This document shows, one piece after another, positions 8,611-17,278 of a stretch of DNA of 64,000 nt (positions are counted from its first letter, which is position 1; every line of letters starts with the position of its first letter). Origin of the DNA: Mycolicibacterium parafortuitum (GTDB taxonomy: Bacteria > Actinomycetota > Actinomycetes > Mycobacteriales > Mycobacteriaceae); contig NZ_MVID01000004.1 in the NCBI RefSeq assembly GCF_002086815.1, positions 283,905-347,904 on the forward strand. The letters are read 5' to 3'. The notes below the pieces were generated by a model. It did not search any database. It was not told the DNA's origin and saw only the letters and a list, made by a program, of their open reading frames with translations. The translations under genes were made by a program, and so were the position numbers.

Positions 8611-9386
8611 CCGCCGTCGATCGCGATGTCCACGCCGTTGATCATCGCGGCCATGTCGGATGCCAGCCACACCACGGTGTCGGACACTTCCTGCGGAACG
8701 GCGAAGCGACCGAGCGGAATCCGCGCGAGCATCGGCGCGGCCTTCACCTCGTCGCCCCACACCCGCTGCCCCATCTCGGTCAGCACCACTGTCGGGCAGA
8801 CCGAGTTCGCCCGGATGCCGTGCGGCCCCAGCTCACGGGCGAGCACCTTGGTCGCCATGACCAGGCCGGCCTTCGACGCGCAGTACGCGTAGTGGTCGGG
8901 CAGCGGGGCCAACGCGGCCGCCGAGGCCACGGTGATGATCGACCCGCCGGTGCCCGCCGCCACCATCGTGGCGCCGACCGCCGACGCCAGCAGGGCGGGA
9001 GCCCGCAGGTTCACCGCGATGGTCGCGTCGAACTGGGCGGGGTCGGTTTCGGCGGCCGGCTGCGGGTACGAGACGCCGGCGTTGTTGACCAGGACATCAA
9101 GGCCGTCGAACGCGCCGCCGGCGATCCTGGCCAACTCCGCGGGCGCCGCCGGTTCCGCCAGATCGATTGCGACGGTGCGGATCTGGACGCCGAACCGGTC
9201 GGCCAACGTCGACCGCGCTTCGTCCAGCTCGCCCTCGTCGCGGCCGCTGAGCACCAGATTCGCGCCGGCCGACGCGAACGCCGCGGCGATGTCGGCGCCG
9301 ATGCCCTTGGTCGCGCCGGTGATCAACGCGCGCTTGCCGTCCAGCCGGAGTGCACCCGCGTACCGGGGCATCGCCATTGTCGTCAC
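8595..9386 (-). CDS. Short-chain dehydrogenase/reductase, probable polyol dehydrogenase
   Basis: A GTG at 9386 overlaps the stop of the SorC gene (GTGA) and gives 263 residues. The cofactor site TGATKGIG, the catalytic Ser in ITVASAA and the YCASK motif are present. The ending ...AIDGGYTMG is typical of sugar-alcohol SDRs. It shares TVVLTE and an almost identical C-terminal layout with the SDR at 23184-23942, so the two look like paralogues at opposite ends of the island. It is co-transcribed with the regulator, away from the transporter operon. Substrate is inferred. Confidence 0.82.
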   Translation of the reverse strand: MTTMAMPRYAGALRLDGKRALITGATKGIGADIAAAFASAGANLVLSGRDEGELDEARSTLADRFGVQIRTVAIDLAEPAAPAELARIAGGAFDGLDVLVNNAGVSYPQPAAETDPAQFDATIAVNLRAPALLASAVGATMVAAGTGGSIITVASAAALAPLPDHYAYCASKAGLVMATKVLARELGPHGIRANSVCPTVVLTEMGQRVWGDEVKAAPMLARIPLGRFAVPQEVSDTVVWLASDMAAMINGVDIAIDGGYTMG

Positions 9387-10405
9387 GCCTTCTCCAGGTG
9401 GGTGAGGATCGCCGTCGCCGTGGCAGGGTCGGTGACGAGCTGATTGAAGTAGCCGCCGCGGGCGCCCGCGACGATCGAGTCGATCTTCTCGGCGCCGATC
9501 GCCACGGCGATCGTCACCGGAATGTGGCGGAGCGCCTCCAGTTCCACCGCGATGAGCCGTCCGCTGCCGTCGAATTCGACCGGATCGCCCGCCCGGTCGT
9601 AGAACCGCGAGCACACGTCGCCGACTGCCGCGCGCAGCGAGGTCGACTCGGTCGGGACGAACCGGGGGATGTCCGAGCGCATCAGCGGCGGGGCGCCCAC
9701 CCCCATCAGGGCGCACCGGGCCTGCGGCCAGAGATCCAGGACGCGTTGGATGCTGGGGTCGTTGCGCAGCGACGGATACAGGTCCGGGCCCGGAAGTGCC
9801 GGGGCGAAAAGGTAATTGGGCCGGCCGGCAACCCGGGCGGCGACCAGCCGGGTGATCTCGTTGGTCTGGTACCACGCCTCGGGCTGGTCGTTCCCGCCCA
9901 CCGTCGGCGCGACGAGGACGCCGGGCAGCGGCGGCAGGTCGTACTGCGCGACCTCGTACACCGTCCGTCCCGACGACACCAGCAGCACGTCGCCGGCCAA
10001 CAGGCCGGCCGTCGACAGCGCCCGGCCGACGGCCGGGGCGAGCACGCCGCCCATCACGTCCAGAGTGGTGCGGCCCGGTCCCGGCGCGGGAACCGGCAGG
10101 CTCAGCACCACCTTGGCCAGCGACAGCGCGCGTGCCAGCCGGTCGGACAGATCGCCCACCTCGACGTCCGACGGAGGTATCACCTCGATCCGGACGATGC
10201 CCCGCCGCTTGGCCTCGGCCAGCAGCCGGCTGACCGTCGCCCTGCTGGTGCCGAGCTGTGCCGCGACCTCGGCCTGAGTGGCCTCCTCGGAGTAGTACAA
10301 CTTGGCCGCCTGATACAGCAGCGACGCCGGAAAGTGCCCGGGCTCCCCCTCGGGTGAAGAGGTGGAGGCTCCTGTGGGAGGCGTCGGCTTGGCGTGGCTG
10401 GCCAT
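9383..10405 (-). CDS. SorC/DeoR-type sugar-binding transcriptional regulator
   Basis: From ATG 10405 (MASHAKPTPP) the protein has 340 residues. An N-terminal helix-turn-helix reads EEATQAEVAAQLGTSRATVS. A C-terminal SorC sugar-phosphate-binding domain follows, with PTVGGNDQPEAW and GVGAPPL segments. SorC proteins sense phosphorylated sugars and control adjacent polyol operons. It is divergent from the dehydrogenase-transporter operon, and palindromes lie in the 152 bp between them. An upstream ATG at 10429 adds eight residues and is less likely. Confidence 0.85.
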   Translation of the reverse strand: MASHAKPTPPTGASTSSPEGEPGHFPASLLYQAAKLYYSEEATQAEVAAQLGTSRATVSRLLAEAKRRGIVRIEVIPPSDVEVGDLSDRLARALSLAKVVLSLPVPAPGPGRTTLDVMGGVLAPAVGRALSTAGLLAGDVLLVSSGRTVYEVAQYDLPPLPGVLVAPTVGGNDQPEAWYQTNEITRLVAARVAGRPNYLFAPALPGPDLYPSLRNDPSIQRVLDLWPQARCALMGVGAPPLMRSDIPRFVPTESTSLRAAVGDVCSRFYDRAGDPVEFDGSGRLIAVELEALRHIPVTIAVAIGAEKIDSIVAGARGGYFNQLVTDPATATAILTHLEKA

Positions 10406-10430
10406 GCCAGGAGTATGCCATTTGAGCACC

Positions 10431-10469
10431 TGTCCACGTCAGATGTTCGCTGAACAACTGTTCTGGACA
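10431..10469. promoter_or_regulatory. Candidate SorC operator
   Basis: A perfect palindrome TGTTC-GCT-GAACA (10444-10456) is followed 2 bp later by the imperfect TGTTC-T-GGACA (10459-10469). An outer pair, TGTCCA (10431-10436) and TGGACA (10464-10469), encloses both. The cluster lies between the divergent SorC regulator and the dehydrogenase gene, where an autoregulatory operator is expected. Confidence 0.5.
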
Positions 10470-10557
10470 TTCGTGCACAGGCGGAGTTAGTGTGACTGGA
10501 CCCACATCGCCGACCGCGGTGTTGGACATGATCCCGACGACATCCACAGGAGCGCAG

Positions 10558-11646
10558 ATGTCAGGCTCGACGCCCGAGAAGATGCAAGCGGTGGTGTGCC
10601 ATGGACCGCACGACTACCGACTCGAAGAGGTCGCGGTACCGACAAGGCGCCCGGGTGAGGCGTTGATCAAGGTCGAGGCCGTCGGCATCTGTGCCAGTGA
10701 CCTGAAGTGCTACCACGGTGCGGCGAAGTTCTGGGGTGACGAGAACCGGCCGGCGTGGGCCGAGACCATGGTGATCCCCGGGCACGAATTCGTGGGCCGC
10801 GTCGTCGAACTCGACGACGAAGCCGCCCAGCGGTGGGGCATCGCCGTCGGCGACCGCGTGGTGTCCGAGCAGATCGTCCCGTGCTGGGAGTGCCGGTTCT
10901 GCAAGCGCGGCCAGTACCACATGTGTCAGCCGCACGACCTGTACGGCTTCAAGCGCCGCACCCCCGGAGCCATGGCCAGCTACATGGTGTACCCGGCAGA
11001 AGCGTTGGTGCACAAGGTTTCCCCGGACGTGCCGGCACACCACGCGGCGTTCGCCGAACCGCTGTCCTGCGCCCTGCACGCCGTCGAGCGCGCGCAGATC
11101 CTGTTCGAGGACACCGTGGTGGTGGCGGGGTGCGGGCCCATCGGCCTGGGCATGGTCGCCGGCGCCAAGGCGAAGAACCCGATGCGGGTGATCGCACTGG
11201 ACATGGCGCCCGAGAAGCTCAAGCTCGCCGAGAAGTGCGGTGCCGACCTCACCATCAACATCGCCGAACAGGACGCCGAGAAGATCATCAAGGACCTCAC
11301 CGACGGCTACGGCGCCGACGTGTACCTGGAGGGCACCGGCCACACCTCGGCCGTGCCGCAGGGCCTGAACCTGTTGCGCAAGCTCGGCCGCTACGTCGAG
11401 TACGGCGTCTTCGGCAGCGATGCCACCGTCGACTGGAGCATCATCAGCGACGACAAGGAACTCGATGTCCTCGGCGCGCATCTGGGCCCGTACTGCTGGC
11501 CGGCCGCGATCAAGATGATCGAATCCGGCGTCCTGCCGATGAACGAGATCTGCACGCATCAGCTGCCCCTCACCGATTTCCAGAAGGGGCTCGACCTGGT
11601 GGCCAACGGCAAGGAGTCGGTCAAGGTCTCCCTGATTCCGGCGTAG
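10558..11646 (+). CDS. eltD: Zinc-dependent polyol dehydrogenase (erythritol/L-threitol dehydrogenase-like)
   Basis: The ATG at 10558 follows an AGGAG site by about 6 bp and gives 362 residues. The catalytic-zinc region ICASDLKCYHG, GHEFVGRV, the structural-zinc cysteines in CWECRFCKRGQYHMC and the NAD(P) loop GCGPIGLGM are all present. It should oxidise a sugar alcohol to a ketose. The sequence strongly resembles my memory of M. smegmatis EltD. The neighbouring erythrulose-type kinase and isomerase support that substrate range, but specificity is not proven. It is the first gene of a long rightward operon. Confidence 0.8.
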   Translation: MSGSTPEKMQAVVCHGPHDYRLEEVAVPTRRPGEALIKVEAVGICASDLKCYHGAAKFWGDENRPAWAETMVIPGHEFVGRVVELDDEAAQRWGIAVGDRVVSEQIVPCWECRFCKRGQYHMCQPHDLYGFKRRTPGAMASYMVYPAEALVHKVSPDVPAHHAAFAEPLSCALHAVERAQILFEDTVVVAGCGPIGLGMVAGAKAKNPMRVIALDMAPEKLKLAEKCGADLTINIAEQDAEKIIKDLTDGYGADVYLEGTGHTSAVPQGLNLLRKLGRYVEYGVFGSDATVDWSIISDDKELDVLGAHLGPYCWPAAIKMIESGVLPMNEICTHQLPLTDFQKGLDLVANGKESVKVSLIPA

Positions 11647-11660
11647 CGAAAGCGACTGTG

Positions 11661-13103
11661 ATGAGCCCAGAAACCCCGACCGGACGCAATCGCCTCGGCG
11701 CGCACCGGCCCATGACGCGTCGAAACATGCTGGCCGCCATGGGCTTTACCGGCATCGCGGCGGCCGGTCTGCCGATACTGTCGGCGTGCGGTGTGGGCGG
11801 GCGGGCCAGTGCCCCCAACGGGGCCGCGGACGTCACCGGCGGGTTCGACTGGAAGAAGGCCGCCGGTCAGACCATCAACATCCTGCAGACCCCGCACCCC
11901 TACCAGGTGTCCTACCAGCCGATGCTCGCCGAGTTCACCGAGCTGACGGGCATCGATGTCAACGTCGACCTGGTGCCCGAGGCGGACTACTTCACCAAAC
12001 TCAACACCGAACTGGCCGGCGGTACCGGAAAGCACGACGCGTTCATGCTCGGTGCCTACTTCATCTGGCAGTACGGCCCGCCGGGATGGATCGAGGACCT
12101 CGGCCCGTGGCTGCAGAACACCTCGGCCACCTCGGCCGAGTACGACTTCGAGGACATCTTCGACGGCCTGCGGACCTCCACCCGGTGGGACCTGACCACC
12201 GGCCAGCCGCTGGGCAGCGGTGGCCAGTGGGCCATCCCGTGGGGATTCGAGAACAACGTCGTGGCCTACAACAAGGCCTACTTCGACCGCCGCGGGATCC
12301 GGCTGCCGGACAACTTCGACGACTTCATCCAGTTGGCGATCGACCTCACTGATCGCTCCGCCAACCGGTACGGCATCGCCACGCGCGGGTCGAAGTCCTG
12401 GGCGACGATCCACCCCGGTTTCATGACCCAATACGTCCGCGAGGGGGCTGTGGACTACACGTTCGACGGCACCGATCTGATCGCCGAGATGGACAGTGAC
12501 CGGGCCGTCGACTTCACCCGCAAGTGGATCGAGATGCAGCAGAAGGCGGGTCCGACGTCGTGGACGACCTACGACTACCCCAACGCCACCGGTGATCTCG
12601 GCGACGGGACGGCGATGATGGTCTACGACGCCGACAGCGCCACCTATCCGAAGAACAAGCCCGGGGCCAGCGCCGAAGCGGGCAACCTCGGGTGGTACGC
12701 CGGTCCGGCCGGTCCCGACGGCAACTACAAGACCAACCTCTGGACGTGGAGCTGGGCGATGAACGCCAACTCCGCCAACAAGTTGCCGGCCTGGCTGTTC
12801 ATCCAGTGGGCCACCGGCAAGGAATCGATGACCAAGGCCGTCGAGGGCGGGATCTTCGCCGATCCGGTCCGAAAGTCGGTGTTCGACAGCACCTTCAAGC
12901 GCGTCGCCGGGAACCAGCCCGGCTACCTCGAGGCGTTCGAGACCGTCATCGGGTCGTCGAAAATCCAGTTCACGCCGCAGAAGAAGTTCTTCGACACCAC
13001 CAAGGACTGGGCGGTCGCCCTGCAGGACATCTACGGCGGTGACGACGCGGCCTCCCGATTGCGCAGCCTGGCCAAGACCAACACCTCCAAGGTCAACCTC
13101 TAG
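11661..13103 (+). CDS. ABC transporter sugar-binding lipoprotein (CUT1 family)
   Basis: The protein has 480 residues with an MTRRNML twin-arginine-like motif, a hydrophobic helix and a lipobox ending ILSAC. A lipid-anchored, possibly Tat-exported binding protein is therefore likely. The mature part resembles family 1 extracellular solute-binding proteins (MalE/UgpB type), with ANKLPAWLFIQWATG near the C-terminus. It should capture a polyol and pass it to the two permeases that follow. The true start may be ATG 11712, immediately before the RR motif. Confidence 0.85.
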   Translation: MSPETPTGRNRLGAHRPMTRRNMLAAMGFTGIAAAGLPILSACGVGGRASAPNGAADVTGGFDWKKAAGQTINILQTPHPYQVSYQPMLAEFTELTGIDVNVDLVPEADYFTKLNTELAGGTGKHDAFMLGAYFIWQYGPPGWIEDLGPWLQNTSATSAEYDFEDIFDGLRTSTRWDLTTGQPLGSGGQWAIPWGFENNVVAYNKAYFDRRGIRLPDNFDDFIQLAIDLTDRSANRYGIATRGSKSWATIHPGFMTQYVREGAVDYTFDGTDLIAEMDSDRAVDFTRKWIEMQQKAGPTSWTTYDYPNATGDLGDGTAMMVYDADSATYPKNKPGASAEAGNLGWYAGPAGPDGNYKTNLWTWSWAMNANSANKLPAWLFIQWATGKESMTKAVEGGIFADPVRKSVFDSTFKRVAGNQPGYLEAFETVIGSSKIQFTPQKKFFDTTKDWAVALQDIYGGDDAASRLRSLAKTNTSKVNL

Positions 13104-13114
13104 GAGCCGGCGAC

Positions 13115-14071
13115 ATGACTTTGCAGACCTCCCAACAGCCCGCCGCCCCGGCCGACCAGGTCGGCGCGGACTCGGCGCGCGCGGTGCCCGAGGTGCCGAC
13201 CTGGCGGCGCCGGCTGCGTCCCTACCTGCTGTCGGTGCCTGCCGTGGTGATCGTCATCGGCATCCTGTATCCGTTCGCGGTGGGCGCCTACTACGCATTC
13301 CTGAACTATGCGGCGGTGAACCCCGATCCGCACTTCGTGTGGTTCGACAACTTCAAATCCGTGCTGGGTGACCAGATCTTCTGGCAGAGCGTCAAGGTCA
13401 CCGCGATCTTCGCGGTGGTCGCCACCGTCATCGAGACGGTGATCGGGGTGGGACTGGCGCTGCTGCTGAACCGCTCGTCGCTGATCGGCAAGGTGTTCGA
13501 GAAGGTGCTGATCCTGCCGCTGATGATCGCGCCGGTGATCGCGGGCGTCATCTGGAAATTGATGTTCAACCCGCAGTTCGGCATCCTCAATCACGTTCTG
13601 GCGCTGGGGAACACCTTCGACTGGTTGTCGGCGACCAACGCGCTGTGGTCGGTGATCCTGGTCGATCTGTGGATCTTCACCCCGTTCGTCGCCATCCTGG
13701 TGCTCGCCGGGATCCGGTCACTGCCCAAGGAGCCGTTCGAGGCGTCCGAGGTCGACGGCGCGGGCTGGTTTTACATGTTCCGCAAGCTGATGCTGCCGAT
13801 GCTGTGGCCCTACATCCTGGTCGCGGTCATCTTCCGGTTCATGGACAACCTCAAGGTGTTCGACCACATCTACGTGTTGACCCAGGGCGGGCCCGGCGTG
13901 GCCACCAGGACACTGCAGATCGGTGCGTTCGAGGACTCCATCATCAACCTGGACTACTCCCGGGGCAGCACCTACATGCTGCTGCTCTGGGTCATCGTGT
14001 TCATCACGGCGCGCTACCTGGTCAGCGTGCTGGGCAAGGCGCAGCGCCGCGCTGCCGGGGCGGAGTCATAG
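13115..14071 (+). CDS. ABC sugar/polyol transporter permease 1 (MalF-like)
   Basis: The protein has 318 residues with six predicted membrane helices, the first at about residues 35-58. The EAA-type loop that contacts the ATPase is visible as EPFEASEVDGAGWFYMFRKL. A GGAG site precedes the ATG. It forms the translocation channel with the next gene, which starts 3 bp after its stop. Confidence 0.88.
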   Translation: MTLQTSQQPAAPADQVGADSARAVPEVPTWRRRLRPYLLSVPAVVIVIGILYPFAVGAYYAFLNYAAVNPDPHFVWFDNFKSVLGDQIFWQSVKVTAIFAVVATVIETVIGVGLALLLNRSSLIGKVFEKVLILPLMIAPVIAGVIWKLMFNPQFGILNHVLALGNTFDWLSATNALWSVILVDLWIFTPFVAILVLAGIRSLPKEPFEASEVDGAGWFYMFRKLMLPMLWPYILVAVIFRFMDNLKVFDHIYVLTQGGPGVATRTLQIGAFEDSIINLDYSRGSTYMLLLWVIVFITARYLVSVLGKAQRRAAGAES

Positions 14072-14073
14072 AC

Positions 14074-14964
14074 ATGGCGGGTCTGAAGGACCGATTCAGC
14101 CGGGCGGAACTGCAACCCGGTCAGCGGCGGTGGTCGATCGGCGCGGTCGCCGCCGACGTCGGGCTGGTGTTCTGGTTCGTCTTCTCGCTGTTCCCGATCT
14201 TCTGGATGCTGTTGCTGGCCTTGAAGAACGCCGAGGAGCAGACCACGACCTACTTCTCGTTCAGCCCGACGCTGGAGAACTTCGTCACCGTGCTGAGCAA
14301 CAAGGGCACCGAGATGACCAGCGTCGACTTCAAGGCCTCGCTGGTGACCAGCCTGCTCAACTGTGGTGGCGCGGTGATCGTGTCGCTCGTCATCGGTATC
14401 CCGGCGGCCTATGCCGCCGGACGCTGGCAGTACAAGGGCAGCAACGACCTGATGTTCACGATGTTGTCGTTCCGGTTCGCGCCCGAGTTGATGGTGATCG
14501 TGCCGCTGTTCGTGATCTACAACCAGATCGGGCTGTTCGACACCAAGGTCGGCATGATCTGGGTGCTGCAGCTGGTGACCATGCCGCTGGTGGTGTGGAT
14601 CCTGCGGTCCTACTTCCAGGACCTGCCCGACGATCTCGAGCAGGCCGCGCTGCTGGACGGATACACCCGGCGGCAGGCGTTCGTGATGGTCGCGCTGCCG
14701 ATCGTGCGGCCGGGCATCGCCGCGGCCGCCCTGTTGGCGTTCATCTTCGCGTGGAACAACTACGTGTTCCCCCTCATTCTCGCCGACAGCAATGCCGGCA
14801 CGGTGACCCTCGCGATCACCAAGTTCCTCGGCGGCGGCGGTCAGGCCTACTACAACCTGACCGCGGCGGCCGCCATCATCGCCGCGCTACCACCGCTGAT
14901 ACTGGCCCTGACCATTCAGCGGTACCTGGTTCGCGGCCTGTCGTTCGGGGCGGTGAAGGCCTGA
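14074..14964 (+). CDS. ABC sugar/polyol transporter permease 2 (MalG-like)
   Basis: The protein has 296 residues with six membrane helices. The EAA loop reads DLPDDLEQAALLDGYTRRQA, and the end matches MalG-type permeases, which close on the cytoplasmic side. It is the partner of the preceding permease. The stop TGA shares one base with the ATG of the first ATPase gene (TGATG), indicating coupled translation. Confidence 0.88.
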   Translation: MAGLKDRFSRAELQPGQRRWSIGAVAADVGLVFWFVFSLFPIFWMLLLALKNAEEQTTTYFSFSPTLENFVTVLSNKGTEMTSVDFKASLVTSLLNCGGAVIVSLVIGIPAAYAAGRWQYKGSNDLMFTMLSFRFAPELMVIVPLFVIYNQIGLFDTKVGMIWVLQLVTMPLVVWILRSYFQDLPDDLEQAALLDGYTRRQAFVMVALPIVRPGIAAAALLAFIFAWNNYVFPLILADSNAGTVTLAITKFLGGGGQAYYNLTAAAAIIAALPPLILALTIQRYLVRGLSFGAVKA

Positions 14965-16115
14965 TGGCAACGGTGTCGTTGGTTGACGTGCACAAGTCGT
15001 TCAACAAGGGCGGCAACACGATCGACGCGGTCGACGGGCTCTCGGTGGACATCGCCGACGGGGAGTTCTTCGTGATCCTCGGCCCCAGCGGCGCGGGCAA
15101 GACCACCACGCTGAAATCGGTGGCGGGCCTGGTCGACATCGACGCGGGGTCGATCCACATCGGCGGCAACGATGTCACCCTGGTGGAGCCGTACAACCGC
15201 AACGTCGCGATGGCGTTCGAGAGCTACGCGTTGTACCCGCAGAAGACCGTCGCGGAGAATCTGGCCTCGCCGCTGAAGTCCGGCAGGACGGGACGCTACA
15301 CCGAGGCCGAGCGCGCCGAGCGCATCGACCAGGTGACCTCGACCCTCGGAATCAACCACCTGCAGAAGCGTTTTCCGCGGGAGCTGTCCAACGGACAGCG
15401 TCAACGCGTCGCGCTGGGGCGGGTGCTGGTCCGCCCGGCCGACGTCTACCTGCTCGACGAGCCGTTGAGCCATCTCGACGCGAAGCTGCGGGCATCGATG
15501 CGCGCCGAACTCAAACAGCTCGGCGCGATGAGCAACACCACCACGATCTACGTCACGCACGACTACCAGGAGGCGCTGGCGCTGGGAGACCGCATCGCGG
15601 TCATGCGCGACGGCCGGCTGGTACAGATCGGCCGCCCCGAGGAGATCTGGCACCAACCGGCGGACACCTTCGTGGCCAAGGCACTCGGTCAGCCCGAGAT
15701 CAACCTGCTCGACGGGGTGGTGGACAGCGGCCGGATCCGGCTCGGCGACGGCACCTTCGACGTTCCCGTCCCGCCGAGCACGCCGTGTCAGCGCGGCGAC
15801 CGTGTCCGGGTGGGATTGCGGCCCTGCGACATTCAGGCCGACATTCAGGCCGACGTAGCACCGAGTGCCGATGGATCGGCACCGCGCGGCTGCGTCGTGC
15901 TCGCCGAACGGCTCGGCCGGAACGTCGAGCTCACCGTCGACATCGGCGGCACCCAGCTGATCGTGCTCACCGCCGGTCGCGGCGGGGCGGGTGAAGGCGC
16001 CGAGGTCGCGCTGACCGTCGCCGATACCGACGTCCATCTTTTCGAGATCGGCGACGGCGCCACACCACGGCTGGGGACGTCCGGCCACGAGCCGGTATTG
16101 GAGGCCGCACAGTGA
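14964..16115 (+). CDS. ABC transporter ATPase A (UgpC/MalK-like)
   Basis: The protein has 383 residues. It shows Walker A GPSGAGKTT, signature LSNGQRQRVALGR, Walker B VYLLDEPLSHLD, switch histidine in YVTHDYQEA, and a C-terminal OB-fold (TOBE) regulatory domain from about residue 240. The Q-loop position reads AFESYALYP, with Glu where MalK-type ATPases usually have Gln. A second, different ATPase follows with a 4 bp overlap, so the importer probably uses a heterodimer. Confidence 0.88.
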   Translation: MATVSLVDVHKSFNKGGNTIDAVDGLSVDIADGEFFVILGPSGAGKTTTLKSVAGLVDIDAGSIHIGGNDVTLVEPYNRNVAMAFESYALYPQKTVAENLASPLKSGRTGRYTEAERAERIDQVTSTLGINHLQKRFPRELSNGQRQRVALGRVLVRPADVYLLDEPLSHLDAKLRASMRAELKQLGAMSNTTTIYVTHDYQEALALGDRIAVMRDGRLVQIGRPEEIWHQPADTFVAKALGQPEINLLDGVVDSGRIRLGDGTFDVPVPPSTPCQRGDRVRVGLRPCDIQADIQADVAPSADGSAPRGCVVLAERLGRNVELTVDIGGTQLIVLTAGRGGAGEGAEVALTVADTDVHLFEIGDGATPRLGTSGHEPVLEAAQ

Positions 16116-17278
16116 CTTCGACTACTCGGACGACATCGACGACGCGGAGCCGGGCGCGCGGTGCGACCGAGGCGGCGGCCGCGCAGAGCCTCACGCTGAC
16201 CGATCTCGTCAAGGTCTACCGTGGCCGGGAGGTCGTGCCCGCGGTCAAGGGCATCAACCTCGCGATCGAGGCGGGTGAACTGGTCGCCCTGCTCGGTCCT
16301 TCGGGCTGTGGGAAGACCACCACGCTGCGCATGATCGCCGGGCTGGAGACGGTCACCGGCGGATCGATCCGCATCGGGGATAGGGAGGTGTCGCAGCTGC
16401 CGGCCGCCAAGCGTGGCGTCGGGGTCGGCTTCGAGAGTTACGCGCTCTACCCGCCGATGTCGGTGCGGGAGAACCTCCTGTACGGGCTGAAGGCCCGAAA
16501 GGTCAAGGGCGCCGAGCAGACGGTGGCCGCGATCAGCCGCCGACTCGAGCTCGACGACATGCTGGAGCTGCGGCCCGCGGGCCTGTCCAGCGGGCAGAAG
16601 CAACGGGTGGCGCTGGCCCGCGCGCTCGTGCGCAATCCACCGGTGCTGTTGCTCGACGAACCGCTCAGTCATCTCGATGCGTCGGCGCGGCAACGGGTGC
16701 GCCGCGAACTCAAAGTGCTGCAACGGGAATTCGGATACACCACGATCGTCGTCACCCACGATCAGGTGGAGGCGCTGTCGCTGGCGGACCGGCTGGCGGT
16801 GATGGACGCCGGGGTGGTCCAGCAGTTCGGCACCCCCGACGAGGTGTTCGACGATCCGGCGAACCTGTTCGTGGCCCAGTTCGTCGGCGAACCGCAGATC
16901 AACGTGCTGCGCGGTATCGCCCGGGTACGCGACGGCGGCGTGCAGGTCGAGATCGGCGCCGACGCAGGCGGTCTGGAGACCACCGTGGACGCGGCGACCT
17001 CAGGACTACAGGACGGCGCGACGGTCGATGTCGGTGTCCGGCCGCAGGACTGCGTGATCGGTGGCGCCGACGGCGACGGAATCGCCGCCACGGTCGCGTA
17101 CTTCGAGCACCTGCTGGAGTTCGGGCTGCTGACCGGCACCGTGCCCGGACTGGAGGACGGTCTCGTGGTGCAGACCCCGGCAGCCGATTCGTACCGGACC
17201 GACCAGCGAGTGATCGTGACGGCGCCACCGGAGCGGGTGTATCTGTTCGACGCCGAATCCGGAGACAGGTTGCGATGA
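16112..17278 (+). CDS. ABC transporter ATPase B (UgpC/MalK-like)
   Basis: A GTG start overlaps the previous stop (GTGA) and gives 388 residues. A Thr/Ser/Arg-rich leader (about 25 residues) precedes the ATPase domain with Walker A GPSGCGKTT, signature LSSGQKQRVALAR, Walker B VLLLDEPLSHLD and VVTHDQVEA. A TOBE domain ends the protein. The Q-loop again has Glu (GFESYALYP). Paired dissimilar ATPases also occur in the rhizobial glycerol importer GlpS/GlpT, which supports a small polyol substrate. Confidence 0.88.
   Translation: MTSTTRTTSTTRSRARGATEAAAAQSLTLTDLVKVYRGREVVPAVKGINLAIEAGELVALLGPSGCGKTTTLRMIAGLETVTGGSIRIGDREVSQLPAAKRGVGVGFESYALYPPMSVRENLLYGLKARKVKGAEQTVAAISRRLELDDMLELRPAGLSSGQKQRVALARALVRNPPVLLLDEPLSHLDASARQRVRRELKVLQREFGYTTIVVTHDQVEALSLADRLAVMDAGVVQQFGTPDEVFDDPANLFVAQFVGEPQINVLRGIARVRDGGVQVEIGADAGGLETTVDAATSGLQDGATVDVGVRPQDCVIGGADGDGIAATVAYFEHLLEFGLLTGTVPGLEDGLVVQTPAADSYRTDQRVIVTAPPERVYLFDAESGDRLR

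Noticed and set aside
6820..8760. 646-codon minus-strand frame opposite the FGGY kinase, running into tRNA-Leu
   Set aside because: It overlaps the tRNA and a clear kinase gene and has no recognisable motif.
9387..10547. Upstream extension fusing the SDR (8595-9386) to a longer protein
   Set aside because: The extension is antisense-like in composition and lies in another frame of the SorC gene. The GTG at 9386 with the 4 bp overlap explains the SDR start.
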